From positions 12,294,001 through 12,358,000 of the forward strand of contig NC_134760.1 in NCBI RefSeq assembly GCF_050436995.1: a stretch of 64,000 nt of DNA. The letters run 5' to 3'. A program made the position numbers and the translations under genes. The notes beneath the pieces were generated by a model, which saw only the letters and a program-made list of their open reading frames with translations, did no database searches and was not told the DNA's origin. Of this stretch, positions 23,908 through 35,821 are shown in pieces (within the stretch, counting starts at the first letter, position 1; each line of letters starts with the position of its first letter). Source of the stretch: Anticarsia gemmatalis. Taxonomy: Eukaryota > Arthropoda > Insecta > Lepidoptera > Erebidae.

Positions 23908-24857
23908 ATTGATGATGATGATGAGAGGATGATGTTTTTAAATGTGGGCCTTTCTTTATCCATTGGATAGGTTATTAAATTTACTACTTATCCATTAGTT
24001 TTAAAAACCTTCTTCGTGTAGTAGAAAAAATATTTTTAAAAAGAAAGGTTTAACTTTGCAAATGCTGAAATTGGACTGCTTTAGTATGATACAACCGTCT
24101 TAGTGTTTTTATAATTTTTACTGAAAATGAAAATAAAATCTACTGAAACTAACTAACACGGCAAAACGACCGTTATTTTGTTCGTTAAGCGTCAAATAAC
24201 CGTCTCTTATATCTAAGCATATATTTCGTCATAACATATAAAATTTTATGACCATGAGTAATAATATAGGTATCACGACTATTATCAATAATAATGTATT
24301 AATAATGACGAATTATTAAAAAGGGGCGGCCATATATTACGTAATAATTCTTGAAAGTTCTTATTATCTTGTTACAGTAGACATAATAAGGAACTTTGTA
24401 TTGATAAGTTTTTTTTGTTTCCGGAGTATTTTGATAAAAGAAGAAATAAGTAGGTAGGTATGATAAAGTAATATTTTAACGGCAATATCTTTTATGCTCT
24501 TAGATTTAATTAGAACTAGCAGAACCACGTGGTTTTACTCGTCTACAATGTTTCTGCCTCTTTCTGACGTTTAAGGGTTGATATTTGGAAAAAAAATGTA
24601 ACTGAAAGTGTCTTTACTCAAGTCTAAGTTTTGTAAAAACTAAGTATAATAATCCATTTTAATTTGAAAAACCATGGCAATATTGCAATATATATTTTCT
24701 CTGTATGAGTCATGTACCCTAAAGTAGGCAGCTCTATATTTATATTAACCAGTGCAAATGTAGCTATGTGGTCGCTAAAAATGACAAGAAGTCCTTTTTA
24801 AACTTAGGTGACACATTAGGCAAAAGGGCATTGACCTCCTACCATTACACCTACATA

Positions 24858-25044
24858 TCTAATATATAAAATTCTCGCGTCACAGTTTTCGTTACCGTCC
24901 TCCTCCGAAACGGCTTGACTAATTCTCATTCAATTTTGTGAGCATATTGAGTAGGACTGAGAATCGGCCAACATCTATTTTTCATGCCCCTAAATGACCC
25001 TTTTTTTTATTTTTATGGCAAAACAACGTCGCCGTGTCAGCTAG
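24858..25044 (+). mobile_element. Helitron-like non-autonomous element
   Basis: The element is bounded A|TCTAATATATAAAATTC at the 5' end and GCCGTGTCAGCTAG|T at the 3' end, which is the A|TC...CTRR|T layout of Helitrons inserted between A and T. The interior (CGGCTTGACTAATTCTCATT, TGAGAATCGGCCAAC) is a repeat common in moths. It is 187 bp with no coding capacity. I could not confirm a clear 3' hairpin. Confidence 0.6.
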
Positions 25045-25260
25045 TTATTATATAAGTACTACTTATATTATAAATGTGAAAATTTATAAGTATGGATCAA
25101 TGTTGGTTATTCTTTTACAAAAACCTACTGGACGGATTTCAATAAAATAATAATATAAAATAATCATCGCTTATAACCTGTATTAACACATAAGTTTATG
25201 ACCTCTAGGAATCTTTTCACGCAGACGAAGTCGCGGGTATAAACTCGTTACAATATAATA
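25045..25260 (-). mobile_element. Degenerate Helitron-like repeat
   Basis: Features such as TTATAAATGTGAAAATTTATAAG, CAAAAACCTACTGGACGGAT and CGCAGACGAAGTCGCGGGTA resemble, with many changes, the element at 35610-35821. Ends unclear. Confidence 0.4.
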
Positions 25261-26225
25261 ATTCCAAAAATATTACTGACTAAATGTATTAACCACCTAT
25301 CCATAACCGTTCAGGGAAAACATTTAATTTAACTAAGTTATGTCCACACTACTTTCCTTAGTAATAAACGGCTGTACCTATATTGATAAGCCACATAGTA
25401 ACAATAGCACGTCGAAACATGTACCTATTAATAAATATTTCACAATCATTTCAATCTTGCACAAATCTTAGTATCCGGGAAAACTCGCCATTATCCGGGC
25501 ATTTCCGTTTTGCGAATTTTATTGTCATGATATCATATAATTCTGTTGTAATGTAGTTTAGTTAGTTAGTTATTAGATTTTCGTTAGTAGTCTGGAGTTT
25601 GGTAGCGTGTCCGGTAAAGAACAAAAGGCTCGCCCCCTTTTACACGAGACTTTCATTGTTGTGTATCTATACTAATACTATAAAATTGCTGAGTTAATTT
25701 ATTTTTAGAACTCGTTAATCTCAAGAATTACTGGTCTGAATTGAAAAAATATTTTAGTGTTAGATAGCCTATTTATTAAGGAGGGCTACAGGCTATATAA
25801 AATCGTGCTACGACCAATATGAGCAGAGTACCAGTAAAAAATATTACAAAAACGGGGAAAATTATGACCCATTCTCTCATATGTGACTCAAGCAAAATTG
25901 CGCGGGTCAGCTATGTATGTATGTAATTTTAAAATAAATTGTATTGGTATGCACCTGCCTACATCTTCAAGTATGACTATAATATATAAAATTTAGGTAT
26001 ATATAAGTATAATAATTCAGGGGATTAATAATTGGGGAATTTCGTAAAATAAATAAAAATGTACAGCTGATATCAGTGATAGGTCAATCGTTGACATTTC
26101 CAATATCCGAGCTATTACTAAGAATGAGTGGGTAATATAAAATTCCGTTTATTCCATCTACTTGATAATAGAGAAATATTATATTTCATTTGAAAGTTTT
26201 CCTCTTTGTCTTGTCCGAGAGTTTT
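25261..26225. other. Non-coding stretch
   Basis: AT-rich with fragments of common repeats; the segment near 25790-25870 (TACGACCAATATGAGCAGAG, ATTATGACCCATTCTCTCAT) resembles, inverted and decayed, the element at 43223-43493. No gene. Confidence 0.4.
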
Positions 26226-26345
26226 GTATGACACGATGTTTGGATGTGAAAAAAGCAAGACAAGTTTGTACGGATCGTATTGGTGTATTTCAGTGTCTAC
26301 CTACCCTTATGAGAAGAAAAGCGTGTTCTTATGTATGTATGTTTA
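26226..26345 (+). mobile_element. RTE-type LINE 3' end fragment
   Basis: Translates in part as DVKKARQVCTDR followed by RRKACSYVCM, the decayed end of the family also seen at 592-720 and 49818-49924, and ends in TATGTATGTATG. Confidence 0.55.
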
Positions 26346-29300
26346 CATTTATTAAGGGAAAACATATTACTATTATTAATTGGCCAGTGCCCACACTGGC
26401 GACGGCAATGAAACGCTTCCCTTATTCTGAAAGTAGAGTCAAGGGTCTTCATTGGGTCTACTTCCGGAAGACCTTTCTTTCCAAAAGCTAACTTTGAACT
26501 TGCCTAGTAGTGGGACAGTAATCGTCCACATTAATCTGGAAATCGATTGAGCTACAGTAAATCCAATAAATTTTCTACCAAGACTGTTAAAACAACTTTG
26601 TAATCATTATCTTTTTAAGCAACTCAATTTCCCATACTGTGAATTTTCTCAAGCCTTCCACACTTAGCAACAGTTGTTACTACCGAGAACTGAACCGGCT
26701 GCCGTGACGTTTACATAACAACGCTTCTCGGAAGAGCATGTTTTGTAACATTGTTCTTGCACATCACTCACTGGCGGTCAGATCAGCTGCTTGACAACGT
26801 GAAGTCTTATACGTTGAATGGTTAAATTATTACTGATACTTTGCTAGATGAGGACCTTCCAGGGCACGAAGGAAAGAGTACAGCAACAGGTTGGTAAAAC
26901 ATGAGTTTATTGACACTTTTAATTAACTTTAGAAGGTATTTTAGATAGGTTTTAAGTCTAAAGATGAAGTAGTTGTTTGTGTCTTATAATCGTGTCAGAA
27001 CTGTGAAATAGTCACTTAACGCAAAATATTCATGCAGCCCACTGGACTAAGGTTAAGGAAAATATAAGAGAACTACATAATTTTTCATTTTGATGACCAG
27101 AATCTTGTTCATTCTGCATCAATTTCAAGCAATAGAAACCGATATGGGGTAAACATTTCAACAATTTTTCAGATTTTAATTCTTTAAATTTATTAGCATA
27201 AGAGTACTTACTATTCTTAAAGTAGCGAAAATAACCTTTTATCCAAAATTCGACTTTCTGTTCCTAGCGACAATAATAGTATAGCTATCGACTATCTTAT
27301 AGGAAAAACTGATCTGTGCCAAACGCTTAACACTCTATAGTACCAACATTTATGGATACTCGTGGATGTGTTTTTGTTATATTACCGCGGCCTCGCGCCT
27401 CCTCACGACGGTGCACGGAATTTTAATAACAACTTAACCTGTTTCACTTTCGTCTGTGACTCCTTTTGTCTACTGTTTAGTCTATTCTTTCAAGGGTTTC
27501 AAAGCATATTAACGTTAAGTAAGACTAAACATAATATGCCTGTATTTTTACAAACCGTTAATAACCGATATTATGAAAGTTTATTTACAGACTAGGTACC
27601 TTATACCCATGACTTTAGCTGGAAAGACTCCTTAAGTTAAACGTATCCTTCCTATACATATTTTCATCACAGTTACAGACTGCCTGTGAGCCAAATGTCA
27701 TAAATCATCAAAATCCGTTTACTAATTTTAGCATGAAGGACTACATGGATACATTTTCACTGCCTTGCAACCATACAAGCTTAAAACAGTCCCTTAGACT
27801 ATGTTATGATGATGCATATGGCGTCCTCACGTTACATAGTTTTAGTCTACAAGACAATTTTATTTCGTAAATTGGTGCATTATTAAGACCTATTTCTAAT
27901 CCTCATAGCAACAGTCCAATGTCACAGTCGCCACGTTAGCTCCAGTTGGTGAAGGAAAACGTGTGTGAAACTGAATGCAAGGCTGCAAGCAAGGAAAATA
28001 CTCGGAGAGAACTAACGATAACTCGTGAAGGTCCTGTATGAAACTGGTTTAAAACTGTTATTTTTTAAAATACGGTTGACGAAGACAAAGCTCCTACCGC
28101 CATAATAATTTGTACAATTTTGACACCTAAGTATTTAACTGCAAGTTGCCAAACCATTCATTCTGTTGTTTGGTTAAAGCTATTTTCAAAGATATTCAAG
28201 CCTTATCTACCTTACCTTATTTGCCTTTACCTTATTTTGCTGTGACGCCTTGCTGTCTTGATAAAACCATAACCGCCATTTTTCAAAGCTCTTTCTGGAA
28301 AATGTCTTTTCGATTATAATGGTCTCTTAAACACGGAAAAAGCATGAAAGACTGCTTACTTTTGAACTCTTTAAACGTTACCACCACTCAGAAAATGGTG
28401 TCACACAATTAGTCTTTTCTATTACTCGTCACCCACAATAGTAGATTTCTTATTGATTACAAGTGACACAATTCTCTATCCAAAACTTATTTCTAGTTAA
28501 TTCCATTTGTCTTTTTAATACAAAAGGTTTAAACAGCACGTGACATACCCTAGAACAAACAATCCCATCTCGCGCTATCATTGACGCGAATGCACGCTAC
28601 TCGTAAGATAACATACACAATTTTATTTATTCCTTTATACAATTCTCTTCACCTTATCAACCATTGACGTGGCAAATGTTTGACGTCAAGAATCTCAATT
28701 GATTCGGCAAGGCACGTATTGCCGTGTAATTTACTATTGTTGTAAAAATGCATTAAATACTTTGTAGTTATTGATATTACATGCGTGATACAACAGTGAT
28801 TGTTGAGTGGTCTAAACATGCACTTCCCAGGCAAGTGATCTTCGCACCCGAAGCAACACCTGTCTTTTCAAAGTTATGTATGTAGTAGAAAAATTAGCAC
28901 TTTTGTAACGGTAAAGAAAAACGTATGAAATCTTGCTTTCCTGAGAATTCTTTAACACAGTTCTTAAATTAATGTAAAGTCCTTAACCAGTACTCAGCCG
29001 GCGTGGAGGCATTATCCTTCCCTGCCTAGCCAAGTGCTGGTTGACAACAACCATTCAAGGACTGAATTATTAACCTTTTAACTATAAAAGTCTCCACACG
29101 ATGTTTTCTTAAACTATGATATAAAGTCTTACTTGACTATTGGCTATTTAAGAATTTTCCTATGCATTTAAGAAGGATATTATGACATTAGTTCTTCATT
29201 TCGTTTTTGGGTGGACGGTTTTTATCCTATTTATAAACAAGATACATAAAATAACAATAAAAACTATCTATAACTTCTAAATAATCTAAAACAGCTTCCT

Positions 29301-29415
29301 TTGGAACCGGTTAAATGGAAAAATAACATAATAATATTGCAAGGTGTGGAAATGTTCGAGGTGCAATTTAAAAGTGGCGGTGAGTCATTGTGTGACCTAC
29401 CGATTATTATATTAT
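26346..29415. other. Non-coding stretch
   Basis: No supported gene over about 3 kb. SINE-tail-like fragments occur near 26500 (TAGTAGTGGGACAG) and 28985-29045. The rest shows nothing recognisable. Confidence 0.4.
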
Positions 29416-29434
29416 TAGTTAGTGTTAGTATATA
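29416..29434. repeat. Left target-site duplication of the 5S-SINE
   Basis: TAGTTAGTGTTAGTATATA (19 bp) is repeated exactly at 29808-29826 on the other side of the SINE. Confidence 0.9.
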
Positions 29435-29807
29435 TATATATATTCGCTTAGCCTTTGTTCCAAACTATGTTGGAGTCGGCTTCCAGTCTCACCGGATGCA
29501 GCTGAATACCAGTGTTTTACATGGAGCGACTGCCTATCGGACCTCCACAACCCAGTTACTTAGGTATTAACACGATACCCTTCGGTAAGACTGGTTGTCA
29601 GACTTTCAAGCTTCTGACTACTGTTAACGACTGTCAAAGATCTTCGAAAATGACAGCCGGGACCCACAATTTAACGTGCCTTCCGAAACACGGAGAAACT
29701 CGATTTGTTTAGGATGGTCACCCATCCACGGAACAACCTCGGCAAGCGTAGCTTAACCTCAGAGATCGATCCGTGCGGCTGTTGTAAACTAAGCCACGAG
29801 CTCCTCC
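29435..29807 (-). mobile_element. 5S rRNA-derived SINE, near full length
   Basis: On the minus strand the 5' region reads GATCTCTGAGGTTAAGC (from GATCGATC...), then GAGGTTGTTCCGTGGATGGG and TGACC, which aligns with the internal part of insect 5S rRNA (GATCACCGAAATTAAGC ... GATGGGTGACC), the region holding the pol III internal promoter (A box, intermediate element, C box). It is therefore a 5S-headed (SINE3-type) retroposon. The body includes AATTGTGGGTCCCGGCTGTC and a 3' end AAAGGCTAAGCG before a TA-rich tail. A perfect 19-bp duplication flanks it. Other copies or parts: 12055-12172 (+), 30457-30500 (-) and 59998-60125 (-). Confidence 0.8.
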
Positions 29808-29826
29808 TAGTTAGTGTTAGTATATA
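29808..29826. repeat. Right target-site duplication of the 5S-SINE
   Basis: Exact copy of the 19 bp at 29416-29434. Confidence 0.9.
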
Positions 29827-30456
29827 AGGAGGAAAATAATCTTCGAGAACTCTGAGGAAAATATTTGTAAGAGAATAGAAAAAAAAAACAGAGTAAAAAA
29901 TGGCGGTTAAGGAATATTCTGGAAATCTGATTGAAAGATGTAATATTTAGTAAAACATTGCTACTCAAAAAGTCATACTTAGCATTTCTACAATTAGCAC
30001 TTGTTGAAGATGAGTCATGAAAAATAATACAGTTTTATAAAACGGTGGTCTGATGTTAATTACAACATTTATTTGCAGACACGAATTATCCTTAAAATGA
30101 GAAGGAATATTTCAAACCTTTCATCATCATTAAATCTAATGAAAAAAACCTTAAATAACTCCCTCTTAATAAGGTTTCCTAGCACACACTTTCCATTTCC
30201 AACTAGGGATGCACAAATCAGAATGAAAAATATCGATATATCACAAAGAAACAACCTATGTATTCTAAAGCAAACCACGCACGTCTTTTCTGCGTCAATC
30301 TTGTCACTAAGGTGATAGCATTAGCAGACTATCGTTCCTTCCATAAAGGGGCATTTAAAACATTGCATCACTTAGAAAAACATCGATGTCCAAGTTTAAT
30401 TTATAATCAAAGTTATTCAAGCTACCCAAAGTTCCTTAACATAGGATTAAGGACTT
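29827..30456. other. Non-coding stretch
   Basis: Short overlapping frames on both strands at 30069-30470 have no coding character. Nothing else seen. Confidence 0.4.
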
Positions 30457-30500
30457 TCAACCGGGACTGACTTTTCTTGTGCATTCCGAAACATGGAGGC
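30457..30500 (-). mobile_element. 5S-SINE internal fragment
   Basis: AACCGGGACTGACTTTTC and GTGCATTCCGAAACATGGAG match 29653-29695 of the SINE copy at 29435-29807. Confidence 0.5.
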
Positions 30501-31900
30501 ATCATCCTCGACATCGATGCATTACATCCCTATTTCCAGTATTCACGTCTAGCTCAAACAGTAGATATAAAAACTAGTTGTACAGGACACTTTCTAGAGA
30601 TCACGCCGGGTCACTCGTGTGTGCAACCACTACGTAAGCTCTCAACCTGTTTACGAGAGGCTCTAGGTGTGAAACTAACATCTTTAATATCATCCTTACT
30701 TTTAAATATTGACATTCGAAAAGAGCAAGCCGTGAGTTCACGTCAATTCACGCCCTTTTCCCATAGGGGTAGGCAGAGACCAAAGAACGACACTTATTAC
30801 GTTAACTTATTTTGGCAGAAAATTATTTAATGTATAATCTCAACACTCAACACTTATTTGAACGAAAATACGAAATTCTGACGTCAATATATCGTATTGC
30901 CGTACGAAAATGTCATTTTATAATTTCTTAAAGACAGATAATCAACTACCCTTATATTATCAAAAGCATCTAACTCATTAGGAAAACGTTTCTTACATCT
31001 TTCAAGTAAACAACTCATTATATGAAGACAAACTTAACTCGCAGGTCAACTCCAATTTGGAAATAGCCAGTTCAAAATTCTCCAAGTATCCCAAAGTAAT
31101 TTGTGAGTGAAACTTTTTTCAAACAATTCCATCTTACTGAAGGATCCTCATTACTGTTCCTTGCTTCTCATATCGAGGGTATTGCATCATCAGGCCTGCT
31201 TGAACAGCCGGTATTTAAGGGTACGTACCCTTGAAAGCACGTACACGGGCGGGTCAAACGCGGTTGCGGTTTTGTTGCTCTAGTTAAATGCAACTTGTGA
31301 CCTTATTGAAATGGGGACAATGAATCGGATTTGAAATAGTAGAATGATTCACTAGTTTTATGTAAGTAGGTATGGTTAAAGAGAATATTATATTAAGTGT
31401 CTCGGGTTCGATTCCAAATAGATAAATTTGGATTCTGTTAACAACGAAACAAAATAAAACAACTGTATTTTTAGTAATTAATGTATTTGTTGTTGTCAAA
31501 ATAGTTATCGATATTCTATAGGGTTGCTAAAGCATATTTTTGATCTAGGTACAAATAAAATAATAAGATTATTAACTCATAAAGTGCTCGTCTCATCACT
31601 AGTACTGTACAGAGTGATGTTTCATGCAAATACAGTAATCAGTCAATATTAGTTTATTTCACAATATATTGTATTTCCTACAAATAAATTATTTCACATG
31701 CTAATTAAATGAATAGCAATTTAATGCAAATAAACGAAAAAACAACAAGTTAACGATAATCTAGGTGACGCATCAAGGACATTTGTCACATTAATTATTT
31801 TAATTAGTCACGTGTTTTAACCACAAATAATTGACGTTTTATTTAATTGAAATAAGGAATTCGATCAAAAGTTTCACCTATTTACCTTACAAGGTGCGCG
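30501..31900. other. Non-coding stretch
   Basis: A 117-codon frame at 30477-30830 starts inside a SINE fragment and ends in an inverted RTE-type tail (about 30751-30790), so I do not call it a gene. A 16-bp perfect palindrome AAGGGTACGTACCCTT is at 31217-31232. A pol III B-box-like CTCGGGTTCGATTCC near 31400 may be a SINE head relic. Confidence 0.4.
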
Positions 31901-31939
31901 CAGACAATATGATCAATTACCATCGTCATAAGCATTGCG

Positions 31940-32116
31940 ATGTCTTAGGTTCGATTCAGGGAACGATTGTTCTTTATGTCTGTTAAATCGTATACTAGTT
32001 AGATACATAGTTCAGTTGAGATTTCTTTAAATCCTTCATCACTTTGTTCATCTTGTAATGGCTATCATAAGTGACAATATTCGACCGAAATGAATAAATG
32101 ATTTGATTTTGATTGA
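31940..32116 (+). mobile_element. Retroposon relic with GATTT-type tail
   Basis: B-box-like TTAGGTTCGATTCAGGG is near 31947. The end AAATGAATAAATGATTTGAT and TTTGATTG at 32088-32116 is shared with the LINE 3' end at 34386-34538. Confidence 0.45.
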
Positions 32117-34385
32117 AAATGAAAACTTACCTTTTGTTACTCGAATTAGCGAAAATGTCTTCAAGATACAAGTGTTGATAGTAATTGATAGTACAAATAT
32201 AGGTAATTGTTTCAAAGATTTTTTTGCAGGTTTATATAGAGTAAATCCCTAACCCGCACTTGACCAGCATAACGGAAGGAGGCCGTTGTCGAGCAGTGAG
32301 GCATTAATAGGCTAAATTTTTGATATAAAGAATGGCTAGTAAAATCCCGCTCGTCTGTACACTTTCATCCAACAATCACACAAATGATTCGAGAATTTAC
32401 GACTGTGCACAGGTGGCACCACGGTACCAGTTATATTACCCCGCCTATTCCCAACCATCCTGTATATAGCGTGATAGCGATGTACCACGGCTGCGCTCGC
32501 CTACTGCGATATTTTTTTCCGTAATTTATGGATTTTCCTTTCGTTTTTATTTTGCCAGTATTTCAGCGTGTTCGTGAAAAATGTTGCTACTATGCAGTTA
32601 TTTTGAAACTAGTTTTAGATTGAAAGAATCTTTATGTGTGTTTCTTTAATGTCTCTATGCCATTTGTATACCAAACTTAACTCCAAAATGAGCTAACACA
32701 CAGTGTACTCGCAATTTCGTCCACTTATGATACTAAACTATCAAAAAGAGCTTCCGTAGTAAAAATCTAGGTGGCTAATTTTCAACATACATTCAAAAGT
32801 TTTAAGTAAAAGATTCGAATTAAACAAAAATTTATCCATTACAACTTTTGCATTTATTATATATTTGTAGAATTAACTTTATTTACTTAACTTACAACAA
32901 AAGATCTTCAACATACCTACTACTAAGTATTCCGTTTTAACAAACAAAATTCTTTACTAGTTTTAGCGTGGCATACGATACAAACGCTAATAAAACGAGT
33001 GTTATTGTAAAAACTAGTCGTCCTTGAATCCTCACCTACATTATCTAAACGCTTATTTACATATAATGACTATAACTATGTACCATCAATAAATTAACTC
33101 GCTTACCTAATATAATGGGAGTTAAAAATAAACTGACTTGTATTTAATTAATGGCAGTTAATTTTAAACTGTTTTTGTTACTTATGTAACTTTGATTTTA
33201 AAGTTAAGTTTTTTTATGAAATACCTACCACCTAGATTTGTAGGTCAGTAAGATTTTTATATAGCATTAATAAACACATATTTTTTTTTTTAAGATTTTT
33301 ATTTTATTACCCGCACTTGGCCAGCTTGGTGGACTCAAGGCCTAACCCTTCCCTCATTATGGGAGGAGACCCTTGCCCAGGAGTGGGACATTAATGGGTT
33401 AAATTTATTTATTTTTTGATTGTTATTTTATTTGATAAACGCAATGCGTTCTTTGGGCTCTGCCTATTCCCATGAGGAAAAGGCATGAATAACAAAATTA
33501 TATATTAATGCAGAACGAATTTAAAATTCACATTTTAGCACTTAAGAAAATACCAAACAACTGATTTCCCGAAAATGAACATTTATATTTCCAAATACTC
33601 AACGGAAATCATCGTGTATTCACAAATATAAACAACATGTTTTTTGGTATAAATATTTTGAGTCGTTAACTTTGAATATTTTTTTTCCCAGGACATTCAA
33701 AACACTTTGCAAAACACATTTCGAACATTATTTATCACTAAACAGTTCGTCCGATTGATTTCAAAAAGAATCAAATCAAATTGTACATGTCAACATATTT
33801 TCGAAATTATTTATAGTTAAGCATCAAATTCATTGATTTATCACTGGTGAGTGAAATAGGGGGCGCCCCCTAAATCATTTAAGTGTTATTGATGACGCTC
33901 AAACGTTGCATTTGATAATGTTTTCACGCTATTTTATTATGTCACACACACCATTTACTTTTGATGAATTCATATTTGAATTGGTAGAAATATAGCTGAA
34001 TAAAACGACCCCCTTCCCTCTAATATGTGCGAAGGGGGTGATGGCTGGTCCACGCGTCATACTCGTGAACGGGTGCTGCTTGGGGTGACTGGTCGTCCTG
34101 GGTGTGGTGACTGCCATAATTTTAAAGTAACTACGTTTCAATAACTGTACTTCCTTTACCACAGTATGCTCTTGAAATGCCTCTTATGATTTCATTTCAT
34201 TACTCTATGTGGGTAGATGCTCCCATCATGCTTCCAATACTATTTATATCTTGTTTTTTAGCACCTTAATATATTGATTTAATTTAATTTATGACCAAAG
34301 TGTGTTCGGTAGTGTTGGTAGGTAGCAGCTACTTACATCATCAATGTTTTATACCAGCATAAATATTGTTAAAATCATTTGGCGA
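32117..34385. other. Non-coding stretch with SINE-tail fragments
   Basis: SINE-tail fragments occur at about 32246-32320 and 33303-33405 (CCGCACTTGGCCAGCTTGG, GGACTCAAGGCCTAACCC, CAGGAGTGGGACATTAATGG). An RTE-type tail lies at about 33445-33495. A 16-bp palindrome TAGGGGGCGCCCCCTA is at 33857-33872, and a GC-rich patch at 34005-34110 includes CCCCCTTC / GAAGGGGG arms. No gene is seen. Confidence 0.45.
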
Positions 34386-34538
34386 TTAAAAAGAGTGACC
34401 AGGAGTTTCTTGCCAGCTCTTCTCATTGGCCCTACCTTCCGAACTGGCGGTAAATTCACTCTCTGTATCATTGACTATCATAAGTGTCAGCACTTGACCT
34501 AAATGAATAAATGATTTGATTTTGATTTGATTTTGATT
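34386..34538 (+). mobile_element. Jockey-like LINE 3' end with GATTTTGATTT tail
   Basis: CTTGCCAGCTCTTCTCATTG, CCTTCCGAACTGGCGGTA and AGCACTTGACCTAAATGAAT are typical of a moth LINE 3' UTR as I remember it. The tail is made of TTTGATTTTGATTTGA units. The short frame on the minus strand is not a gene. Confidence 0.6.
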
Positions 34539-35609
34539 TTTTGATGTGGAAAAATTGCTTTGATTATAAAAAAAAGGCTGCAATCGTATGGCTACTTAGA
34601 TTTAAAAAAATACTCTTATATTATTATTATACACAACTTTTACAATTGTGTAATTACTTACTTAATTTTCTTTTCATCGATAAATTATGTCATGATTTTA
34701 CATATTCTCCATACACTTTATGCAAGTTGAGAAAATTATTCGTCCCAATAAAATTATCCACCAATATGAAAACCTGCTCATATTCATCTAAGTAATGGTA
34801 GTTCTATTAATAGTCGATATAATTAAAACAGTATATCGGTAATCTATTTTTATCTCTCCATTATAAATAAGAAATGTTTCGGTCTTAAATCACAGTGATC
34901 CGGTTTCTGTAATTATAACTATGGCCCCTGGCCATATTCACTGCTCCGCCCTTTACGTCTAAGAATAAAATATGGACCATAACTAATATAGGTTTAGTTG
35001 TAAAAACTAGTTTAGTTGCCCCTACAAATGAGAACACCTTTATCGATGACGGAGAAATTAGGTTTAGAAAATCTATTATTTTCTATTAACAAAAATCTCA
35101 AAGATTTGACATTAATTTACACAGAAATAATAGAAAAACCCCATATTTCAACGTTATTAGCATGATAGTTTAAAAAACAGCTCTCAACGCACTGTCCGAA
35201 TTTAAAAATTCTAAAATGTAAAATCAGTTCAGCTATTTTGAAGCTAAAGTATTATAGATGGTTAGGTACAGTTTTATTTCATGTACAGTTTGCATGTAAA
35301 GTACGTCATAGGAAATAATTTTACAAACATAAAATTTCACCTGTTCATAGCACCACATCCAAATACCACACATTAATTAATTATCGACACTGTCAGTACC
35401 AACATCAGCATGTTTAATTAAGAACAGTTTTACGTCATGCACACCAGTTAACTCTCTCATAAGGTTGAGATGAGCTATCACACGGGGTGCACCCCACCTT
35501 GAGATAAAGTAACCCCTAATGGGGTAGGGGTTATTGCACATATCTCATTGAGTTATAGCCCCTAATGGCTGACTCTTCCTGGCACATCATGCAAATGAAG
35601 TATGGAATA
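34539..35609. other. Non-coding stretch
   Basis: Contains a palindrome GGGGTGCACCCC near 35485 and a TAACCCCTA / TAGGGGTTA hairpin near 35510-35535. No gene. Confidence 0.4.
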
Positions 35610-35821
35610 CTAGACGCCGCCCGCGACTTCGTCCGCGTAGAAACCCTTGTAAATCGCGATCTCTAGGGAACTCCGGGATAAAAAGTAGCCTATGTGTTAT
35701 TCTGGATTTTCAGCTACCTACATACCAAATTTCATCGTAATCGATTCAAAAGTATTTGCGTGAAAAAGTAACAAACATAGGTACATACTCGCAAACTTTC
35801 GCATTTATAATATTAGTAGGA
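35610..35821 (-). mobile_element. Helitron-like non-autonomous element
   Basis: On the minus strand it reads A|TCCTACTAATATTATAAATG ... GTCGCGGGCGGCGTCTAG|T. The 3' end contains a small hairpin made from GAC-GAA-GTC with CGC/GCG on either side, about 14 nt from the CTAG. The layout and A/T flanks match Helitron insertion. It is 212 bp with no coding capacity. The interior is a repeat abundant in moths. Confidence 0.65.

Larger units (their letters stand above)
21148..24857. other. Non-coding stretch
   Basis: No supported gene. It contains a possible 11-bp inverted repeat around TTTTGTCTCTA / TAGAGACAAAA at about 22903-22937, the hairpins at 23771-23806 and 23869-23907, and a GAT microsatellite at about 23908-23930. 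Two CCGCGGGGG-like G/C runs occur, here near 22150 and elsewhere near 50447. Confidence 0.4.

Noticed and set aside
29301..29712. Two short plus-strand open frames
   Set aside because: They lie on the antisense strand of the 5S-SINE.
30477..30830. 117-codon open frame
   Set aside because: Begins inside a 5S-SINE fragment and ends in an inverted RTE-type tail, so it is a chance frame through repeats.
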